Assembly (NCBI GenBank): GCA_964645005.1
Contig: CAZXYS010000009.1
Span: 48,221 to 112,220, forward strand
Source: CAZXYS01 sp964645005
GTDB taxonomy: Bacteria; Bacteroidota; Ignavibacteria; Kapaibacteriales; UBA2268
Length of the DNA stretch: 64,000 bases
Direction of reading: 5' to 3'
Of this stretch, positions 59,256 to 64,000 are shown piece after piece. The notes beneath the pieces were generated by a model. That model did not search any database and was not told where the DNA came from. It saw nothing but the letters and a program-made list of their open reading frames with translations. Every line of letters starts with the position of its first letter. Position 1 is the first letter of the stretch. Made by a program: the position numbers and the translations under genes.

Positions 59256-60683
59256 TTAATTCAGGTTGAAATCTTCTCCGAAAAAGCCGGAGGGGTCTTT
59301 AAGCATCTTGACGATCTCTTCCATTCTCATGCCGCGTGAACCTTTTACCAGAATGACATCTTCCGGCTTCAAATGCTTTTTCAATTCATTCAAAAGTTCG
59401 GTTTTGTCATTAAATGGTTTTATCTTACCTGAATCGAACCTTTTCGCAGCTTTATAAAATTCATCTCCAAAAGTCAATACAATGTCTGCACAATTAGCTG
59501 CGTGCTCAAGAGCTTTCTTATGCCTGTCGGCTGATATCTGCCCAAGCTCCAGCATATCCCCAAGAACTGCTGTTTTTTTGGATGAAGCATATTTCTGAAG
59601 AGTGTTAAGTGCATTTTCCATCGAAGCGGGATTAGCATTATAACTATCGTTTATGATTCTGAGAGAACCTGCCTTTTCCAGGCGCATTCGACCGAAATCC
59701 TTTGAATCATCAGGTTTGTAGGATTCCAAAGCCTTTCTGATCTCTTCACCGCTCATATCAAAATGCAAGCCGACAGTGGCAGCCGCTAATGCATTTAGAG
59801 CGCTGGAATAACCCACTGTAGAAAGATTGGCTGTAAATTGATTCCCATGATATTCCAGATCTATTGTAGGATTGAGATTATCATTTAAAATAATATCACC
59901 TTTGCATGATACTCCGTCACTCAGTCCGTAAGTCTCTTTTTTCTCTATAAGCTGACCATATCTCCTAATCACATCGTCATCATGATTCAAAAAGACCATC
60001 CCATTTTTTTTGCGCAGATAGCCGAAAAGATAGGTCTCTTCAAGCTCTACTCCTACAAGATCGATTAAAAACTCCAGATGTTCCTCGCTAATATTCGTGA
60101 TAAGACCATGGGTCGGCGCCGCCACCTCCGAAAGGATAGCTATTTCGCCGGGCTGATTGGTGCCTATCTCGATAACACCCATGTCGTAGTCATTATTCAT
60201 CGTAAATAACACAAGAGGCACGCCAATTCTGTTATTATAATTCAGATAAGTTTTCAGAACATTATATTTTTGCGAAAGCACATGAGCAGTCATATCTTTG
60301 GTGGTGGTCTTGCCGTTAGAACCTGCAATGGCAATGACAGGGTAATCAAATCTCAATCTATGAAAATACGCCAGCGCGCCAAGAGCATCAAGAGTATCAT
60401 CCACAATTATTGCGGGTTTATCTTCAATAAGTAATTTATTTTCTTTATACCAGATTTTATCAACTATTGCTGCTGAAGCACCCTGCTCGTAAGCTTCGGC
60501 AACTTTGTCGTGCCCGTCGTATCGGTCGCCCCGTATAGCCACAAATATATTTTCAGGTTCGATAGTTCTGGAATCAGTCGATACACCCTTATTTCGGAAG
60601 TCACTGTCTATATTTATCATACAGGCATTTCCGAAAACAACGTAAAGATCTTCAGTTGTAAAACTGGCGTAATTTTTTATCAT
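59256..60683 (-). CDS. murF: UDP-N-acetylmuramoyl-tripeptide–D-alanyl-D-alanine ligase
   Basis: The 475-aa Mur ligase adds D-Ala-D-Ala to the UDP-MurNAc-tripeptide. Visible motifs are VSTDSRTIEPENIFVAIRG at the N-terminus, the P-loop AGSNGKTTTKDM, EIGTNQPGEI, the Mg2+-lysine region and IINDSYNANPASM. It ends VLVKGSRGMRMEEIV. It is upstream of mraY on the same strand and divergent from the 60791 membrane protein. Confidence 0.95.
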   Translation of the reverse strand: MIKNYASFTTEDLYVVFGNACMINIDSDFRNKGVSTDSRTIEPENIFVAIRGDRYDGHDKVAEAYEQGASAAIVDKIWYKENKLLIEDKPAIIVDDTLDALGALAYFHRLRFDYPVIAIAGSNGKTTTKDMTAHVLSQKYNVLKTYLNYNNRIGVPLVLFTMNNDYDMGVIEIGTNQPGEIAILSEVAAPTHGLITNISEEHLEFLIDLVGVELEETYLFGYLRKKNGMVFLNHDDDVIRRYGQLIEKKETYGLSDGVSCKGDIILNDNLNPTIDLEYHGNQFTANLSTVGYSSALNALAAATVGLHFDMSGEEIRKALESYKPDDSKDFGRMRLEKAGSLRIINDSYNANPASMENALNTLQKYASSKKTAVLGDMLELGQISADRHKKALEHAANCADIVLTFGDEFYKAAKRFDSGKIKPFNDKTELLNELKKHLKPEDVILVKGSRGMRMEEIVKMLKDPSGFFGEDFNLN

Positions 60684-60790
60684 ATTCTATAATAATTTTG
60701 TTAATATTGCTGCAGATTTAATTTTTTTGACGTACTAAACGCTGCTTATTTTGTAATTTTGTTAAAATGTAGAAATTAACTTTAATAATA

Positions 60791-61336
60791 ATGTTACTAT
60801 ATAAAACATCGACGAAAATACTGCTAACTCTATTTGCTTTAGGATTCATAATTTGGATTGGGGGAACAATAGTAAGGGCGCCCATAGCGTTTGACCTTTT
60901 CGAAACCGGAACGCAATTACAGCTTAAAGAGGAGTATTCCTCAGAAGTCCGTATGCATTCCGTTTATCTTTATACCATGCTCGCTCCCTATACGGGAATC
61001 GGATTCATCATTGCATTAATCACCGGCATCGCATTGATGATACGGTGGCGCAGATATATGAAAAATCAGGGATGGCTTCTGATGTCATCCATTTTATTTA
61101 TAATAGCTTCCATAATTGAAATAATTATATTATTTTACGATTTGAAATTAGGCGTAACAATTTATTGGTACGACGTTACTAATTTTTGGAATGAAAATTT
61201 ACAGAAATATTTCGTTAACAGGTATAAGAACATTGTTATTTCAACTTTGAGCGGACTTGGTCTTTTATCGGCTTTGACAATTGTTATTTATACAATTTGG
61301 CAGCCCCTGAACAAAAGCAAAGAAAAGACAGGTTAA
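60791..61336 (+). CDS. Four-helix membrane protein of unknown function (181 aa)
   Basis: Hydrophobic segments lie near residues 7–30, 53–78, 83–108 and 140–165. Short hydrophilic loops carry no recognised motif. There is no signal peptide distinct from the first helix. Its stop is adjacent to the next gene's ATG (TAAATG), so the two are co-transcribed. I do not recognise the family. A role in envelope processes would be a guess from position near murF only. Confidence 0.6.
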   Translation: MLLYKTSTKILLTLFALGFIIWIGGTIVRAPIAFDLFETGTQLQLKEEYSSEVRMHSVYLYTMLAPYTGIGFIIALITGIALMIRWRRYMKNQGWLLMSSILFIIASIIEIIILFYDLKLGVTIYWYDVTNFWNENLQKYFVNRYKNIVISTLSGLGLLSALTIVIYTIWQPLNKSKEKTG

Positions 61337-61369
61337 ATGATTACTGGAAAAAATACTGAAAAGATATAT

Positions 61370-61684
61370 ATGAAATTGAAGGATATTTTCGAGGAATTGA
61401 GATATATTGCTAAACGGGCGGACATAAGGATCAGACACGAAAACGGCAGGTTCAACAGCGGATACTGCATCCTCAACAACCGAAAGCTGATTCTTTTCAA
61501 CAGAACAACACCATTGGAAACCAAAACGGCTGTTTTAGCTCGCAGCCTCCTTAACGAAGATCTGGAAGGTATTTACATCAAACCTGCTATCCGCGACTTT
61601 ATCGAAAAAGAAAAGGAAAACGTGAAGGAAGATACAGACCAGTTTAAAATGGATCTTGGGGAAAACGAACAATCCTCAAATTAA
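61370..61684 (+). CDS. Small charged protein (104 aa)
   Basis: The frame opens at ATG 61337, directly after the previous stop; ATG 61370 (MKLKDIFEELRYIAKRADI) also fits and starts at a stronger helix. The earlier start adds 11 residues and keeps the TAAATG coupling. The protein is acidic to basic mixed, with NNRKLILFNRT and RDFIEKEKENVKEDTDQF helices. No signal or membrane segment is present. Family unknown. Its stop nearly abuts a decayed B12-binding domain gene on the other strand. Confidence 0.55.
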   Translation: MKLKDIFEELRYIAKRADIRIRHENGRFNSGYCILNNRKLILFNRTTPLETKTAVLARSLLNEDLEGIYIKPAIRDFIEKEKENVKEDTDQFKMDLGENEQSSN

Positions 61685-62040
61685 ATCCTTATCGAATCAA
61701 GTTGTTTGAGGAAATGTGGGATATCATTAATAAAATGCACACTGCCATTATCGTCGATACTTCTATATCCGTAAGAAGATCGAACAGATCAATATCATTT
61801 AGAAGCTCAATAAGAAGTATTATTTCTTTCGATAAAGTTACATCATCCATTGGGTAAACAATACTTATAGCGGCGGCAATAGCTCTTGAACTTAAGGCTG
61901 CGGAGGCGATGTCTTCCGCGGGCACATCGGCTCCAATATAAACCACATTGTAACCTCGCATTGCAGCTAAAACCGAAATAGCCAAAGCACCCAATTCATG
62001 TTTTTGCCCCCTTGGTGTTCCTATAACAATAGCCGGCGGT
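61681..62040 (-). pseudogene. Frameshifted remnant of a B12-binding-domain protein (MerR/CarH-like)
   Basis: The readable part (IVIGTPRGQKHELGALAISVLAAMRGY, VVYIGADVPAEDI, AISIVYPMDD) matches the cobalamin-binding Rossmann core that follows a MerR domain in CarH-like regulators. The cobalamin His-loop (DxHxxG) and the MerR part are missing on the 5' side, where a dispersed repeat (62043–62062) begins. The 3' part is frameshifted: after about 61800 a second frame reads YGYRSIDDNGSVHFINDIPHF…IRI and ends at 61681. The gene is therefore a two-way truncated relic. Confidence 0.65.
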
Positions 62041-62068
62041 TAAAAACCAGCAGCCTGTAACCATACTC

Positions 62069-63580
62069 TCACCTATAAACAACTATCCCCACCATATCAC
62101 CAGCCATAACAAAATACACACCGTTCGCCAGACCATACGCCCCAAAATCCACGCCCAGACTCTGCTCTCCGGCGCTCATATCCCCATCATAAAGGACTGC
62201 CATCAATCTTCCGGCAGCATCAACCAGCCTCACTCTTAAATCGCCCGCTTTCTCATTATCAAAAATAATCTCGGCGCTGCCGGACACAGGATTCGGAACA
62301 ATCTTGAGATTCGAGGGACTTTTATGCGGGAAAAACTCCACCCCCGTCGGCGGATTACCCTCGATAGCGCCGATCGACGGCGGGTCATTGAATGCATTCC
62401 CGTTATAATCGAGAATTTTCTCCGACAACACCATTCCATTTCCAATAGCCGGCGAATTCGGACTTAAATTAAAATTATCCTGGGAAAAATTCTCGAACAG
62501 CGGATCCTCGCCAATAATCCCATTAAACTCAGATGTTGGCAAATTCGGTCCCGTCCAATCCGCAGACAAGAAATGATACCACAGATTATTCGCAAAGTAG
62601 AAAGACTCGGGGCGGGTATTCGGACCGATATTAAAAGTCGGGCTGGCGGCGGCGCCGTCAATAAATACAATATTATTGACAAAATCATTATCGCCGCATT
62701 GCTCGATACCTTCATTTGTATTTTCCTGCAGGATACGCACCGCCCATTTATTCGGCAGGACTATCGTATTATTCACCACGCGCGATTCCACCGTCCCGAC
62801 AAACGCAATCGGCGCCTGCGATCCAAAGAAAATATTCGAATGCACAAAAATATGCGCCGACTCAAAGCTCGCCCCAAGCGGACGGAAATAATCCTCACCG
62901 GTGCTGCCGCCAATATTAATTGATCGCAGTCCCCCGTTCTTGAAAAAATTCCCGCGGATAGTGACATGCTCGGAACCGCCCTTCGCCTGTATCGAATTCG
63001 AGCCTCCATTCTCGAAAGTATTTCCCTCGATCACGCCGTCATGGCAGCCAACCATATCAATAAGGCTGCCACCCGCAGAGCCATTCTTGAACGAGCAATT
63101 CCTTATCGTAAAATAGTCCACGCCTGACATCTTAAGCTCGTCATTATTCCCCGAGGCGCCCATACTGCGCCACTCGCAATTCTCAATGACAATGTTCTGT
63201 GCCGGAGTAGAGTAATCACCGCCATCGTCAATATTCACGCCGTTTCCTGTCTGCCCTTCGAAAGCCAGATCTCGGATACGTACATTCTCGATATTCACAA
63301 AATGTATCCCCGAATTGCCGCCTTGGTAGAGTATCTTCTCACCGGTGCCGGACATAATGGTAATCCATCTGTCCGGCGTCCCTTTCAGATTCTCGACATA
63401 CTCGCCGCCGTTGTAAGGATCACCGTATATCATGATAGTATCCCCCGGCTGCGCTGCTCCCGCCGCCTGCGACAGCAGCGAATAATCATAGCCGTCCCCG
63501 TCATTACCGACGGTGAGTATCTCCGCATGAGAAACAGTCGGTAAGTATAGCAATAGAATAAGTAATATTATATTTTTCAT
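62069..63580 (-). CDS. Secreted right-handed beta-helix protein with type IX sorting domain (503 aa)
   Basis: A signal peptide (ILLILLLYLPTVSHAEI) is followed by repeated short beta-helix coils of the pectate-lyase-like type (VRIRDLAFEGQTGNGVNID, FTIRNCSFKNGS, GVIEGNTFENGGSNS, VTIRGNFFKNGG). The sorting domain begins at SNLKIVPNPVSGSAEIIFDN and ends MVGIVVYR. Such proteins can bind or cleave polysaccharides, but no catalytic triad is obvious. Export to the surface by type IX secretion is expected. Confidence 0.78.
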   Translation of the reverse strand: MKNIILLILLLYLPTVSHAEILTVGNDGDGYDYSLLSQAAGAAQPGDTIMIYGDPYNGGEYVENLKGTPDRWITIMSGTGEKILYQGGNSGIHFVNIENVRIRDLAFEGQTGNGVNIDDGGDYSTPAQNIVIENCEWRSMGASGNNDELKMSGVDYFTIRNCSFKNGSAGGSLIDMVGCHDGVIEGNTFENGGSNSIQAKGGSEHVTIRGNFFKNGGLRSINIGGSTGEDYFRPLGASFESAHIFVHSNIFFGSQAPIAFVGTVESRVVNNTIVLPNKWAVRILQENTNEGIEQCGDNDFVNNIVFIDGAAASPTFNIGPNTRPESFYFANNLWYHFLSADWTGPNLPTSEFNGIIGEDPLFENFSQDNFNLSPNSPAIGNGMVLSEKILDYNGNAFNDPPSIGAIEGNPPTGVEFFPHKSPSNLKIVPNPVSGSAEIIFDNEKAGDLRVRLVDAAGRLMAVLYDGDMSAGEQSLGVDFGAYGLANGVYFVMAGDMVGIVVYR

Positions 63581-63591
63581 AATCTATCCTT

Positions 63592-64000
63592 TTAATCAAT
63601 TACAAAAAACATTTTCGAACTCACCTGCCCTGCCTTCTCTACCAGCAGGAAGTACGCACCGTCAGCCAGATCGATATTCTCATTCAAGATATGATAGCCC
63701 TCAGGACGGTATTTATCGGCAAGCTCAGCAACCAGCCTGCCGGTTATGTCATGAACGCTGATTCTTACATCAGACGGTTTATCGAGATAATATCCAAAAT
63801 GAAGATTGCCGTTGTTGTAAACAAGAATATCCTTAGGAATTCGCTCTTTTTCAGAAATGCCAACCGTCTCCCATGGTGCTCGGATTTTTAGAAGTCCGAA
63901 AGCGGTAGAAAAAGAAATAATGAATCTATTATCTGGGGTTACAACCCAGCCATTAGAGTAAAAAGGCTCATCAAAAATAATTTCATTATTATCAATTTTC
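63592..64000 (-). CDS. C-terminal fragment of another type IX sorting-domain protein (cut by window edge)
   Basis: The frame is open to the right edge. The visible 135 residues read KIDNNEIIFDEPFYSNGWVV to a sorting domain (VYNNGNLHFGYYLDKPSDVRI, ITGRLVAELADKY, YFLLVEKAGQVSSKMFFVID). Its stop lies 11 bp before the start of the beta-helix gene, so the two are probably one transcript. Nothing can be said about the N-terminal domains. Confidence 0.75.
   Translation of the reverse strand, partial: KIDNNEIIFDEPFYSNGWVVTPDNRFIISFSTAFGLLKIRAPWETVGISEKERIPKDILVYNNGNLHFGYYLDKPSDVRISVHDITGRLVAELADKYRPEGYHILNENIDLADGAYFLLVEKAGQVSSKMFFVID

Noticed and set aside
1..64000. tRNA, rRNA and intact insertion sequences
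   Set aside because: No cloverleaf-like segments with a TTCRANY loop, no rRNA stretches and no transposase frames were noticed. A short tRNA could still be missed without a covariance-model scan.

Overview
The window looks like chromosome from a Gram-negative bacterium of the Bacteroidota–Chlorobiota–Ignavibacteriota group, possibly Ignavibacteria or Kapabacteria. Several secreted proteins end in type IX secretion (Por) sorting domains. One promoter matches the Bacteroidota TTG-N20-TAnnTTTG pattern. There is a TonB-dependent receptor and a DUF5686-type outer-membrane protein. Flagellar regulators (FlhF, FlhG, FliA) are also present, which fits the Ignavibacteria side better than classical Bacteroidetes. 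The placement is inferred from gene content; no marker phylogeny was possible.

Layout. 1–740: the end of a small UPF0158 operon, a 15-codon gene remnant and a bidirectional terminator. 769–6187 (minus): an acyl-CoA (probably propionyl-CoA) carboxylase operon of biotin carboxylase, biotin carrier and carboxyltransferase, interrupted by an unusual PP-loop ATPase–NifU fusion. 6379–9060: an AT-rich pair of secreted-protein genes bracketed by direct copies of a 46-nt hairpin repeat. 9250–14208: an MsbA-like exporter, a TlpA-like thioredoxin, a sorting-domain protein, a 55-aa secreted peptide and an MFS transporter. 14409–20530: a glutamine synthetase family gene, then flhF–flhG–membrane protein–fliA–HDOD. 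20672–28073: NAD synthesis (nadA, nadC), an MFS transporter, a TPR protein, purH and folC. 28270–32015: signalling genes (a kinase-like protein, a PAS histidine kinase, and a receiver fused to a GcvH-like domain).

32096–38218 is a vitamin B12 uptake region: a cobalamin riboswitch, a secreted beta-propeller, a BtuB-like receptor, a cell-surface protein and a BtuG-like lipoprotein. 38504–45279 holds nuoF, a HEPN remnant, tsaD, a lipoprotein and the ergothioneine genes egtB–egtD. 45709–50411 holds two surface or outer-membrane proteins. 50778–57978 combines siroheme synthesis and sulfate activation with a metal or Fe-S-cofactor-like operon (DUF134 regulator, two NifX/NafY-like proteins, ferredoxin–MinD protein) under a promoter with paired operators. 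58018–60683 holds mraY and murF. The right end has two small unknown genes, a frameshifted B12-binding-domain pseudogene, a beta-helix surface protein and the end of another sorting-domain protein.

The intergenic regions are full of short dispersed hairpin elements: a MITE-like family in three copies, a family with a GC-TAAA-GC loop core, and several others. No tRNA, rRNA, CRISPR array or intact insertion sequence was seen. The least ordinary items are the PP-loop–NifU fusion in the carboxylase operon, the receiver–GcvH protein, the DUF134 operon with its paired operators, the AT-rich secreted pair with a damaged zinc-protease motif, and the 55-aa secreted peptide.
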